Notes under the pieces: generated by a model
The model's database searches: none
Seen by the model: the letters and a program-made list of their open reading frames with translations, nothing else
Told to the model about the DNA's origin: nothing
Shown here: positions 33,256 through 44,439 of the stretch, piece after piece
Layout: every line of letters starts with the position of its first letter
Numbering within the stretch: position 1 is the stretch's first letter
Translations under genes and position numbers: made by a program
Assembly: GCA_030180135.1 (NCBI GenBank)
Contig: CM058235.1
Location: 14,904,720 to 14,968,719, forward strand
Reading direction: 5' to 3'
Source of the DNA: Orychophragmus violaceus
Taxonomy: Eukaryota > Streptophyta > Magnoliopsida > Brassicales > Brassicaceae
Length of the DNA stretch: 64,000 nucleotides

Positions 33256-33918
33256 TAAGCCTATGGCCCTTTCATTTTATCCGTTTCGCAACTTGTGTCG
33301 ACCGACACATCGTTTGTGTCGATCGACACTACTATTTCGAAAGGGGTCTATGTCGTTTTCCAACAAACAAGATTCACTTTACCCATTATGATTCATAATC
33401 AGATGAGCCCAAAAGTCCATCACTATGGAGCTTCTGAATCTGTTTCTCATTTATTTGGTTCAAAACGATGATGCTAGAGAGAAGTTTGATTCGTATCATT
33501 TGACTTAAATCTCTTGGTATTATTGTTATATTCATGCACATTCTGGTTTAGAACATAAAGTCCATTCTCTAATGGATTGCTACTATAAAATATATCATTG
33601 TAATCAAATGAATAACACTTATTCTTAATTTGAAAACTGATATCCTTTCATATCCAAACAAGGATTAGAAATAATCTGTTTGCTCATAGCAGTTACATAG
33701 TAGCAGTCTTAAGTTCAAAACATGCCATAAAAGGAAAAACAAATGAAATACTCCTACGGTTAATGCAGCAACTCTTGCTCCATTCACACTCATAGGTCCA
33801 CTTGTCCTTTCTCCATAGTCCTACTTTTGCTCAGGCCCTGCACATTTTCACAAAATATGAGTACCACAGCTGGTATCCAATACCCAACAAGTAGGATTAT
33901 AAGAAGTAACATTTACTT

Positions 33919-34695
33919 CTATAACATAATACCTGAAGAATAAGTCTCGTACGTCTTCTTCAGCTTCTCATAATCTTCCAAGAATTTATTGCAGTTTCTT
34001 TTCAAATGCCCATAACCGTTACAATAACGGCACTTAACATCTTCAGAAGGACTGGTTTTAACTTTAGGAACATGGCCAGACTCGCTTGGATTCACAATCG
34101 AGCTCGTCTTGCCATCACCTTTGTTCTTGCCAAGTTTCTTAAACTTTTTACCCTTTTGTACTGTAAGGACATCTGGGGTGTCCTTCTTAATGTTAGGTTC
34201 AGCAGTCTTAAGCATCCCATGCAATTCAGTCAACGTCTTCGTCAAGTTGTTCATGTTATAGTTCATAACAAATTGATCATAGCTTGACGGCAGTGACTGT
34301 AGAATGATGTCAGTAGCCAACTCTTGGCTGATGGGACAATCCAGTTTCCCCAGGTTATCAATATAACCCATCATCTTAATGACATGAGGACTAACTGGTT
34401 CGCCCATTGGTAGCTTGCACTCAGTCAGAGACCTAACCGTCTGGTATCTCTGAGTTCGTGCCTGCTCCTGAAACATACTTTTCAGGCCAGTGATCATTTC
34501 TTTTGGCGACTCCACGTACTCATATTGCTTCTGCAATTCTGAGTTCATGGTTGCCAACATGAGACAACTCACATCCACCGCATCATTAGAATGCTTATCC
34601 CAAGCATCCTTATCTGACTGCCAGGCATTGACTCGGTACTTCTTGGGTACTTCTTGGGGAGAACTTTCTAGCGAGGTATGTGTCGACCGACACAA
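33919..34695 (-). pseudogene. Copia gag (UBN2-type) with zinc knuckle, probably truncated
   Basis: About 258 codons remain open on the minus strand. The body (KDAWDKHSNDAVDVSCLMLA, TARTQRY-type YQTVRSLTECKLPMGEP, LPSSYDQFVMNYN) is the UBN2 gag of copia elements. A CCHC knuckle CRYCNGYGHLKRNC sits near the C-terminus (about 34040-34000). The N-terminal edge of the frame lies inside a double-palindrome module (34680-34714), with another just upstream (34748-34782), and no ATG begins the frame. Gag packages the RNA; this copy could contribute only if translated from an unseen start. Confidence 0.75.
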
Positions 34696-34782
34696 CTCTT
34701 GTGTCGATCGACACCAGGTGAATAAGTTCTATTCGGGTTATCCTTCTGTGTCGACCGATACCCGTTTGGTGTCGATCGACAC
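34680..34782. repeat. Double-palindrome modules at the gag start
   Basis: Pairs at 34680-34693/34701-34714 and 34748-34761/34769-34782, each with a 7-bp gap. Confidence 0.9.
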
Positions 34783-34929
34783 AGTGCGATAAGCCCTAAT
34801 CGTTTTTCAATCAAAAAACCTAAAAACTAGATTTTCATAAAACGAATTTTAGCATGCTTGTATCAACTATACAGAGATTCAGATTCAACTAATCTAATCA
34901 ACATGCTACAGATTCAATGGAACCCTAAA

Positions 34930-34941
34930 GCTCTGATACCA
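34930..34941 (-). promoter_or_regulatory. Copia primer-binding site (tRNA-iMet)
   Basis: TGGTATCAGAGC on the minus strand, two bases from the 5' LTR, complementary to the 3' end of initiator methionine tRNA. Confidence 0.9.
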
Positions 34942-34942
34942 C

Positions 34943-35673
34943 TGAAGGAATTTCTAGCAGATTCCTAATCCAATTAGGCAATCCTAGTCTGAATTCCGAG
35001 CCTAGGATCTACAGGTTCATGTAATTGAATCTATCAGATCTAGTGATTACCTGGTGATCAGCAGCGGAAGATTTTGCAGATAATAGAGATCTAAAGCGCC
35101 TCAAGTGCTGCGCCTCTACTGGTATCCACACGCACACAGAACTGGACAGCAGGGATGCTAGTGCCTATCAGAGATCTAATCTCCAGAGAGGTTTCTTTTC
35201 TGTTTCTGGTGGCTATCGATTAGGTTAAAAAACGAGTTTAGGTCGACCATATATCTTATATATGTTGACTTAAACCGCAACGGGATTAACTAATGATTAA
35301 ACCGATTTAATCTGCTAATCCGCGAGTTGTGTCGACCGACACACTCTTTGTGTTGATCGACACAGTCGATCCGTGTCGACCGATACACATAGTGCGTCGA
35401 CCGACACTGCCCAGAAAAGATGACATCGAATGCATATCAAATATGCATTCATCCGATCATTACATTAATGATCAACCTCACATTCAATGTCCAGTTTGCT
35501 TAGGTGTGTGACCCTGTAGGATCATATAACACTAGCAATGAGTTCTAAACTCATTGATCATAAGTGGCTTCTAGCAAAGCATTACGAGTACCTAGTGTCA
35601 TATGATTGTCTCATCTCGACCACACGACTTTCTCTCAGAGTAAGTACAAATAGATTTCAGGACATTCCCAACA
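34943..35673 (-). repeat. Copia 5' LTR (731 bp)
   Basis: Same length as the 25214 copy with about eight substitutions (roughly 1.1 percent, counted by eye). Double-palindrome modules at 35329-35363 and 35373-35407; one half-site has a C-to-T change (GTGTTGATCGACAC). Confidence 0.9.
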
Positions 35674-37134
35674 AAATCTTCTATGACAATCAAACCAACA
35701 CGACTTGCGTCCATTCTTCAACTGGAATGCATCGGTCTTTTCCTGAAAATACGGACATGCTAACCTCCCATGTGTTGTCCATCCTGATAACATGCCATAA
35801 GCCGGAAAATCGCTAATGGTCCACATCAATGCAGCTCTCATCAAAAAAAATTCCTTGCATGAGACATCATATGCTACAACACCGGTCAGCCATAACATTT
35901 GTAACTCATATATTAATGGCTGCAAGAATACATCAAGTGATCTTTTCGGATGCTCTGGACCGGGAACGAGTACGGAGAGGAAAAGAAACTCTCGACGCAT
36001 GCACATACTCGGCAGTAGGTTATAAGGAGTCAAAATCACTAGCCACAACGAATATTGTCTCCCATGCCTTCCAAACGGGTTAAAACCATCTGTGCATAAT
36101 CCGAGGTACACGTTACGTGGCTCGTATGCAAAATATGGATATACTCGAACATGTTGCCACGCTTCAGCATCCAACGGATGTGCAATCTCTGCTCCTCTTC
36201 TATGCTCAGCATGCCATCTCATTTCCCCCGCAGTTCTCTCTGATTGGTATAAGCACCTCAGCCTATCAGTTAATGGCATATACCACATTCACTTGAACGA
36301 AACCTTAGCTCTTCCCCTTGTATCCTCATAGCGCGGCTTCTTACAGAATTTGCAATCCAGACGGTATTCATCTTCTCGCCAATATATCATACAGTTGTCG
36401 ATGCACACATCTATCATCTCATACGGTAATCCCAGTACTTTAACAAGTTTCTCGACCTCGTTGTATGAACCTGGCGCAAGGTTGTCTTCTGGAATAATAT
36501 CTTTAATAAAGTGGCAAATCGCATCCACACATTCTTCCGCCATATTGTAGTCCGTCTTTATGCCCATTAATCTTGTAGCAGATGATAATGGCGAATGACC
36601 CTCTCTGCAACCATCGTAAAGGGGCCAATTAGCTGCATCTAACATGTCAAAAAATCTCCTAGATTCTACATTTGGTTCCTCATCTACCCTAGGAATTTGA
36701 TATTCATCTACTTCTGGAATATTTTCTCTATGTGCATCATTAACCATCTGAATGGTGCCTACACCAAAATCTACATCAGCACTATAAGGTTCGTTAGAAC
36801 TAACATTAGGTTCCCAAGTACTAGTACTACCGTAAGGTTCTCTACTACTACTTGCATAATCCGAAGTTTCCCCATGAAGATACCAAATCTTATAACCCGA
36901 CATAAACCCAACTGAATACAAGTGAAACCATACTTCGCTAATCGTAAGATTTCTAAAAATTTGGCAATTAATACATGAACATCTTAACTTACCGGTTTTC
37001 AGCGTATGTGGTTGATTGCAAGCTAGCGATATAAACTCTGCAATACCGAGTGCAGATTCCCTGTACACTAGTTTTGTCGCCTCATCAATCCTAACTCCGT
37101 CATTCCACGATCTATAATAGTTAGAAGAAGACAT
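35674..37134 (-). pseudogene. CACTA transposase (TNPD/tnp2 family), 5' half
   Basis: An ATG at 37134 opens MSSSNYYRSWNDGV. Residues about 1-90 are the transposase-associated domain with cysteines CSCINC. The tnp2 domain follows (GCREGHSPLSSATRLMGIK, DNCMIYWREDEYRLDCKFC). At 36289-36291 a TGA interrupts the frame just before MWYMPLTDRL, and family members have arginine here, so it looks like CGA to TGA. The frame then runs to SCWFDCHRRF, where the copia element enters at the GATTT codons. On the other side of that insertion the protein resumes IPQDHPYRK. Transcription would start in the (CT)n-rich leader just upstream. Confidence 0.88.
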
Positions 37135-37156
37135 TTTTCTCGGTTACCAGAAGTAT

Positions 37157-37157
<1 letters not shown>

Positions 37158-37233
<76 letters not shown>
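37158..37233. repeat. (AG)38 microsatellite in the transposase leader
   Basis: About 76 bp of uninterrupted AG on the plus strand (CT on the transposase sense strand), ending 24 bp upstream of the ATG. Apparent Ser-Leu repeat frames through it are artefacts. Confidence 0.95.
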
Positions 37234-37235
<2 letters not shown>

Positions 37236-37344
37236 ATGGAGAGATAGGTGTGGAGGGGAAGAGAGGAGGCATAAGGTATATGTAGAACAATTTCCGACGA
37301 AAACATGGCCCATGAAAACCAGAGGACTCGCGGCAACTATCTGT

Positions 37345-38160
37345 TGTTTCATGGTGTGACTTAGTTAGGGGTACACCAAACTACTCCGAAGAAAATCGGA
37401 AGCTTTAGTTTTACCCTCTGTAGAATCATGTGTCCAGATACCAAATGAGGTGATTAACAGGAACAAGAAGGCGTGGGGTTTCTTTATCCTTAACAAGTTC
37501 CATTCCGATCCGCCAACTCAAGGTACTATCCACAACATAGTAAATGAGATTTGGACTCGACATCGTGACATCATTATCTCTAAGATTGAAAGAAACAATT
37601 TTTTCTTTCGAATAACAAATTCTTTCAATCGTAGAAGAGTGTTGAACCAGAAGTTGTGGCAGATAGAGGGACAAAATCTTTTGTGGAAGATTGGGAAAAG
37701 GGTATTACTCCTTCTAAACCCGAGCTATCATCCGCTCCAATTTGGCTGGAATTAAGGAATGTCCCTTTGTAATTCTTTAATGAGGATGAGATGGAGAGAA
37801 TTACAAGTTTAGTTGGTGACCCAAAACTTTTGCACCCCTTAACAGCTAACAAGACCAATTTAGAGGTGGCCAAGGTTTTTACTTTTATTGATCCCAGACA
37901 GCCGCTTCCGGAGGCTGTAAATGTTCAGTTTGAGTCGAAAGATATTTGAAGAGTTGAAGTTTCGAGTCCATGGATGCCACCTATTTTCTCCCATTTTCAT
38001 GAAGTTGCGCACAGTATCAAACGGTTCAAAACCGCTACTGTCACTTGCCATATTTGTCAATCAACTGCTCACTGCATCGATCAATTCCCAAGAGAAGCGA
38101 CAAAGAGGGCTCGTAAGAACGCAAAGGTAAAGGCTAAGAAAACAAGTTCGAGCAGATAAT
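37345..38160 (+). pseudogene. LINE ORF1 (DUF4283/CCHC type), decayed
   Basis: Plus strand: IPNEVINRNKKAWGFFILNK, then FHSDPPTQGTIHNIVNEIW, a hallmark of the DUF4283 nucleic-acid-binding domain of plant L1-type LINEs. RRRVLNQKLWQIEGQ and, after frame changes, APIWLELRNVPLQFF and LPEAVNVQFESK follow. The end reads SPWMPPIFSHFHEVAHSI and CHICQSTAHCI, the degraded CCHC-like knuckle, then a basic tail. At least two frameshifts and a stop make it non-coding. The LINE continues after an inserted gypsy remnant with only the ORF2 C-terminus (40055 onward); endonuclease and most of the reverse transcriptase are missing. Confidence 0.8.
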
Positions 38161-38162
38161 CA

Positions 38163-40050
38163 TGTGTGAGTAAATCTAATATATGGATCTTTGAGGCTAA
38201 TGATAGATTAAGGATAATTGATGTTAGGAATTGGTTCTTGTAGTTAGTAATTAAGAAATTTCTCATTAGGAATGAATATTTGGTTAGGATTAGAATTGTC
38301 CATTAAATCTTAGCAATAGACATTTTCATGCATATCAAGTGTTTACGAAAATGACAAATGCATTTCTAAAGAGTGAAACACACTCTAGCCAATGGAAATT
38401 GATGTTTAGAGTGTGTTGTAGGGTGTTTGAGTTAGAATTACATGCTGCTAATAATCTTAAACTGCATGAGGGATCATAGTCAATTAGGAAAGATTAGTGA
38501 AATAAATTAATGACTAATAATAGGACTCATAATAAATCTGGACTTAAACCACTAGATTAAAGTCTTAATCATACCTATAGGAACCAAACCCCAATTGATG
38601 ATCTTCCTAGTGACAATCTACCAAGCTAAAGATACCTATATACCTCTATGATCTTGCATTTTTGTCATTGACTTTTAGTTGACTTTTGCTGATTTTTCTA
38701 AATTGAAACCTGTATCATTCATTTTGTTATTGCTTCATGTTTGTAGGTAACTTTTTAGCTTAGAAATTTGTTTAGTTGAGTTAATTTCATTTGTTTTATC
38801 TATTTCATTTGCATTTTAGTTCCTTTGTTTCCATTTCACGTAGGATTGTTAGATTTAAACCTCTTTTGCTTAGCTCATTTAGTTGTATGTATTCTTTTGT
38901 TCTAAAATATACCCATTTGGATTGACACCTCCTCATTCTAAAATGATATGTTTAGTAGATTTTAGGATTTGATATAGTGAAGAATCAAAAAATCCTACTT
39001 ATCAATTTGACGCCCTTGCCGATTGGGTTTAGTTTTAGTCATTAGGATTTAATTCTTTTTGATACTAAACTTTTATTTTTGCTTTGGTTCATTCATCTCT
39101 AATTAAGATGATGAATTTATTTTTATTTGTTGTTACTAACTTGGTTTTATTTATTATCTTGTGCTTCCAAACAAAAGGAAGAAACATGGAAGTACAAGTT
39201 CACTTGAGGTCTTGGAGATTGAAAACTAAAGAAACATTCACAAATCTTCACAACTTCAGACATTTGTAGTCAGTCCAACCCAAGATCAAGAGAGAACCAA
39301 ACCTAAGGCTCCAATACCTAATGCTCCAATCCAATCCCAAGAGAGAAAACCCACAATTGGAAGCTTTGACTCTCCTAAATATAGAATGGGGTATGGAATA
39401 CATCCTCATATATAAGCCAAAGCTTACAATATCAAGGCAAGCTTGATTAGATTTACTCAAGACTATATTATTTGGGACAAGAATTAAGAATCCTTATGAT
39501 CACTTGTACTACTTTGAGAGGTTGTGCAACACAATTAGGATTGAAGATGTGCATGAAGATAGTGTCAAAATCTTTTTGTCCCATTCTCACTTGGAGACTC
39601 TTAATGAGCTTATAGATAAAGTGTTACAAGCTACTTAAGAGTCATCTACCATTGTGAGGGATGAGATAAAAGGGTGCAACATTCACCAACAAGGCTTTGA
39701 ACCACGAATGCATGAAAACACAACTACAAATAAAATTTGATTAACAACTATAAATAAAATTTGATTAACAACATTCACCAACTATCTCATTCCTCAATCC
39801 TAACTCTTTCTCCTTCGTCATGGCTAATCTCCAAATCTTTTAGGCTTGTCTCCAAATGATTTATAACTCTCCAAAAGTCCAAGTACCTAATAAAGACTAA
39901 AAAAAACACAAGATATGCAAATATATTTCCTAAAACATACTAAATGCTAAGCAAGTGGATTCCTAAGGAAATTACATGGTACAATGCATATGATGTCAAA
40001 TTATGAACAAAATATTATGCTAAAAGCCCCTAAATTATGCATCTATCACA
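38163..40050 (+). mobile_element. Gypsy (Athila-like) remnant inserted in the LINE
   Basis: At about 39000 the sequence TACTTATCA is followed by ATTTGACGCCCTTGCCGATT, a mutated version of the tRNA-Asp primer site seen in E1 and E2, so the preceding 0.84 kb should be a 5' LTR. A gag trace lies at about 39480-39630 (NPYDHLYYFERLCNTIRIED, VKIFLSHSHLETLNELIDKV). The rest is internal deletion scar and possible 3' LTR ending ...ATGCATCTATCACA. No clean target-site duplication was found, so the borders are approximate. Confidence 0.6.
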
Positions 40051-40054
40051 TATG

Positions 40055-40498
40055 CAGAAAAAATCACACTTATTGCTTCGGTCATTGCAGGGACAGTCAA
40101 CTTCTGGATAACCACTTTCTTAATCCCAAAGAGTTGTTTTAGGAAGATATAGGCAGTTTGCGGCAGATTCCTTTGGTCTGGAGCGATTGATAAGAACAAG
40201 CCAACCAAGGTTGTTTGGAGTAAAGTGTGTTTGCCGAAAAATAAGGTGGGACAGGCCTTAGACTTTGCACTTCCTATAATACGATGCTTTTTCTCAGAAT
40301 TATTTGGTTGCTCTTCAAGAGTAGTGGGTCTCTTTGGGGGTTTGGCATCAAGAGAATCATATGAGTGGCGTTAGTTTCTGGACAATTGATGAGAAGCAAA
40401 ATGACTCTTGGACATGGAAATCCTTGTTAAATCTAAGACCATTGGCTGAAATATTCATCAAGTGTGAGGTTTGAAATGGTCTGAAAACGACTCCTTTT
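40055..40498 (+). pseudogene. LINE ORF2 C-terminal part, left of E2
   Basis: Plus strand, with frameshifts: VIAGTVNFWITTFLIPK, then GRFLWSGAIDKNKPTKVVWS and VCLPKNKVG are the post-reverse-transcriptase region of plant L1-type ORF2. NDSWTWKSLLNLRPLAE leads to the point where E2 inserted. The codons for T-P-F-G-P-L-I are split by E2 at CTTTT and resume at 62802. Confidence 0.8.
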
Positions 40499-42275
40499 TG
40501 ATAACAGGAATTTTACTAATTCTTCGAGGTATCAATTCCCCTTACTTATCGCGTAGTAAGAGGTATCGAACCAATTGGGAGTGGATAAAGACCAATGAGA
40601 ATACGCCTAACCTTAAAAGCCAAGTAATATAAATTCAAATTGAGATCCTAATAGTTCTAAGTGAAATTAACAATGACTAAACAAACCAAACAAGCAAGAG
40701 AGAACTAATCAAGGTAAAACAAAGATAATCAAATATAAAAGACAAGGCTTATGGGCTAAGGTCAATGACTAGAACCATCTAGAGCTAACAAGGATGTCTA
40801 AACAATCAATCAAGGAAGCAAATCTCAAGCAAGGAACACTAACAATTGACTAATCCAATTTCTTGGCACTAATCACTTTCCCTAATCACATTTCAAGATC
40901 AAATTCTCATTTGTGAAATAAGATAAGGCAAGCATTAACAATCAAGTTCCATAAGCTAATAATCATTCTAAACATTCATTCCCATGATCTAGAATATGAA
41001 AATTCCCTAAAAGATCATAGCTTGCATTTCATCAAACACTTGGTGTGCAACAAAAGCCAAAGGATCTAGATTAACTTGATCATGGATAACCTAGCATTAA
41101 GAATATCTAGAAGGGTGAGATCAATCATAAATAAGCTTTAAACATCCTTGATTCACTCTAAATAGCCCTAATCTACCTAACCCATAATCCTTGAAGAAGA
41201 CTACTCACAAATCATGCTTAGCCCAACAAAATCCATGAGAAAGATGTTAAGCATGATGATTTGTGAAGGATTAAAGAAAAGAGATGAAGAATCAAAGCAA
41301 AATAACTCTAGGATTAAGAAAAGATCAAACTTTTGTCTTACAAAGTACTTAGAACAAAACAAGCTTAAGATTCTCCAAAAATTAGGTTTTTTAGCTTAAA
41401 TAGTGACTAGTGACGAACCGGATCAACCCGGAACAAACCGGGTATTGACCCGGATCCATTGGTCAAATCTGGTCAAAGTTGGAAAGTCAACCGAATCTGG
41501 GTTGACCGCGGTTTCGTCCAAACCGCTGCCCAAACCGCGGTCGTTACGGTTCATTCGCACAAAAACTCGTCGTCGATGTGAGCTTAGTCCCGCGGTCTTG
41601 GTATGCGCCGGTGGCTCAACCGCTGATCCTCGCTCACGGTTTGGAGGTGCCCGGTGGCTCGACCGCGGTGAAGACGGCAACTCCGTGCATCTTCTTCTCC
41701 ATTCAGCTTCACCAGCCCGCGGTCTCGTCTTCGTCCGCTTGTCTAACCGCTGTGCTTACGGCGACTCGGCTCGTTTTGCTCCAGAATGGCTCGCGGTCGA
41801 CGCAGCGGTGATGACCTCTTGGCTCGTCTTTGCGTGACCTTCGACGGGGGGGGGGGGGGGGGGGAAGGCTCAAGGGACTTGATACGTTGACGTTGCAACG
41901 TTAACGTTGCATGCATGCCATGAGCCCACCTTTGTTGACCCTTTAACCATACTCAAGCCATCAACCATCTCATTATCATTGAGGTTTTGTTTGATCATTA
42001 CGTCATTGTTTGGCTACGCTCACCACACGAACTCATCTCCATTTTTCTCTGTTCTCGTTGTTAATCAAAGTCATCTGAGTTTCATAAGGCATTCCAATAC
42101 ACCTGAAAGTGACCAAGACACACTCCAAAAGATGCTAAAGTATGCAAAACTCTAATCCTAAAGACTATAATTCCTAAATGCATGATCTTATATCTTAATA
42201 CATGAAAATAAATATAATATACAAGAAAACATAGTAAATTATAAAGCTTAAAACCTATAAATTATGTACATATCA
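40499..42275 (-). repeat. E2 3' LTR (1777 bp)
   Basis: Holds the GC-rich palindromic block (about 41500-41830, with CCGCGG motifs), a 19-base G run at 41846-41864, and an ACGTTG-rich segment at 41883-41912 that is absent from the other LTR. Confidence 0.9.
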
Positions 42276-42933
42276 ATTCCCCCAAACTTATCTTTTGCTT
42301 GTCCGCAAGCAAACAATCAAAATTAAGTTGGGAGAAAGGTTTGAAGGAGAGAGCTCATATCCAAAGATTTAATCAAGTTTCAAACTTCATTTCAAATCTT
42401 TACAACTAAGGTGCAACCGAGAAAAGCCTACTCCAAGGATATAGCCATACTCATCAAGACAAAACTTCTAGCTTAACCTTCAACCTACACAAGCATTCAA
42501 ATCCACTAGCTCCTTGACATTCATTAGATTTTCCAAGTGAATCCTTATTCAAAACAATGTGATCAAACTCATTTGGCTTAAGGGACTGGTCTTGAGACAA
42601 AAATGGTCTCAACTGAAAGAAAGGCTTCTCCACAATCATTTAGGTTCTCTCGGAGGAAGTATGAACAAGCTCTAGTAAAATGCTAAGAGTTAGAGGCAAT
42701 TGGTGCATAATAGGATAGATTCCCATCTACCCATACCCCAAGAACTTCAACCCCTAGTCTAAACCCCTCCTAAATGAGTTCTACCCTTTCTCAAGGCCAT
42801 TCTTGCCTTATCTTTCTTTCACAATTCAAATCTTCCCAACAAACCCCCAAGGATCATTAAAACATTTTGAAAACTTTGGTAACTTCACACTTTTCAACTT
42901 AGCTCAAAACTCTTCTTTCTTTTCTTTGGTCTC

Positions 42934-44439
42934 TGATACTTAGATTTTATCGGATTAAAAGAGGTATCAATTCTCTTAACTATCGCTTATTAAGAGGATC
43001 GAACCAATCCGGGACAAGACTAAACCAACAAGAATGCACAAAACCCTATTAGCTAAGCCAAACTCAATTTTATAAGGAAACTCTAACAATTCTAAGTGCA
43101 ATTAATCAAAGACAAATCAATTAAGCTAGCAAGCAAACAATCACTAATTGAAATAAGAGACAAGACAATCAAATAAGGAAAGCAAGGGTTATGAGTTAAG
43201 GTCAATGGACTAAGGGACTAGGGATGATCTTGGGATGTCTATCAAGCCTCAAACAAGCCAATCTCCTAGCAAGAACACATAAGTTAATTAGCCTAATCTC
43301 TTAGAGCTAACCTCTTTGCTTAATCCTAATTCAAGAACAAACTCCCATTTGTGAAAAGGGATCAAACAAGCATTCAATCAAGTTCTAAGAAGCTAATAAT
43401 CACTCTAGACATTCATTCCCATGAGCTAGAATGTGAAAACTCTATCTAAGCCATAACTGGAATTTCAACAAACACTTGGTGGGCATGAAATCCTAAACAT
43501 CCTAGTTCAACTTGATCAAGGTCAAATAGGCATTAAGCACACTTAGATAGAAGAGATTTAAGAAATATTAAACACTAGACACCCCTTAATCATCCCTAAT
43601 CACACTAATCCTACCTAACCCATAAACCCTTTGGGAAACTACTCACTAATCATCATTTGATCCACAAAATCTAAAGAGATAGTGTAAATCATTGAGGATT
43701 AGAGAAAGATGAAAGATTTAAACAAGAAATCTCAAAAGAAGTACTTAGATTATGAAAAGATTAAACTTTGTTCTTACAAAAGGCTTAGAATCAAAAACAA
43801 AGCTTAAGACTCTCCAAAAATTAGGTTTTGGACTTAAATAGTGAACAGTGTTCGGAACCGGGTCAACCCGGAACAAACCGGGTATTGACCCGGATCCATT
43901 GGGCGAAATTGGTCAAAGCTCGAAAGTCAACAGGTTTTGGGGAGGCTCGCGGTTTGGAGTTGGACCGCGAGCTTGACCGCGATAATGCTCGGTCTGGAAT
44001 CGGTCGATCCTCGCGGTCTGCCCCTCACCGCGAGCCAAACCGCGGGCTTTCTCTCATGCGCGCAGGAGGCTCTCGCGGTTTGCTCCACGACCGCGAGCTA
44101 TGCCGCGATAATGCCCGGCTGGTTTTCATCGTCTCTCGCGGTCTGGTCCTCGGCCGCGAGCTAGACCGCGAGCTTGCTTGCATCGGCCATTCCTTGCATT
44201 CTCCTGCACCTCATCATCTCCAAATGACTCCAACACTCCAATCTTCTACTTCAACTCCTGGCACACCTAGAAATCAACCTGGAACACACCAAAACAAACC
44301 AAAAGACAAACTCCTAGTCCTAGATGCCTAAACTCTAAATGCAACACAAAAGATCATGGAAAAGCTAAGAAGGAAAGCTAAATCAAACCAAAACATGAAC
44401 TAAACAACTCCTTAAATACATGAAAACATAGACATATCA
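42934..44439 (-). repeat. E1 3' LTR (1506 bp)
   Basis: Carries four CTCGCGGT-N(9-10)-ACCGCGAG hairpins starting at 43946, 44010, 44072 and 44135. Open frames inside (43828-44331) are LTR sequence and not genes. Confidence 0.95.
43946..44160. repeat. Four-unit CTCGCGGT/ACCGCGAG palindrome array in the E1 3' LTR
   Basis: 8-bp arms, 9-10 bp loops, unit spacing 62-64 bp; the fourth right arm has one mismatch. Repeated at the same place in the 5' LTR. Confidence 0.9.

Larger units (their letters stand above)
25214..35673 (-). mobile_element. Composite Ty1/copia retrotransposon with three LTRs
   Basis: The outer LTRs (25214-25944 and 34943-35673) are both 731 bp, differ at about eight positions, and are flanked by AAATC at 25209-25213 and 35674-35678. 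The primer site TGGTATCAGAGC (initiator-Met tRNA) is at 34941-34930, and a purine tract (AAGTGGGAGAT, minus strand) abuts the left LTR, so transcription is leftward. The inside is a mosaic: segment C (34942-30526, gag to the purine tract), an internal LTR lacking its last 19-20 bp (30525-29815), segment B (29814 to about 27938) and segment A (about 27937-25945). B and A each repeat the middle of pol to near the 3' end. Junctions share 2-5 bp. No copy is coding-competent. Confidence 0.85.
17788..37304 (-). mobile_element. CACTA (En/Spm) DNA transposon, split by a copia insertion
   Basis: The left terminus is CACTACAAGAAAAC (17788-17801), the classic CACTA end, preceded by TAT, which would be the 3-bp target-site copy. 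Subterminal CCGACGG repeats follow. On the minus strand come a TNPD-type transposase gene (37134 to 23054), a small two-exon gene and a Transposase_24 gene. Without the 10.5-kb copia insertion the element is about 9 kb, normal for an autonomous CACTA. The right terminus is not visible: subterminal-like TTTCCGACGAAAAC at 37291-37304 is the last CACTA-like sequence, and LINE sequence follows. The right end is probably truncated and the element is immobile. Confidence 0.85.

Noticed and set aside
37068..37352. Long Ser-Leu repeat reading frames
   Set aside because: They are translations of the (AG)n/(CT)n microsatellite and have no coding signal.
41403..41837. 144-codon frame and its counterpart at 61969 as genes
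   Set aside because: They are matching parts of the E2 LTRs and end at the poly-G run.
43828..44331. 167-codon frame (repeated at 56071) as a conserved protein gene
   Set aside because: Both are the same part of the E1 LTRs, and the repeated Arg-Glu-Leu words come from the palindrome array.
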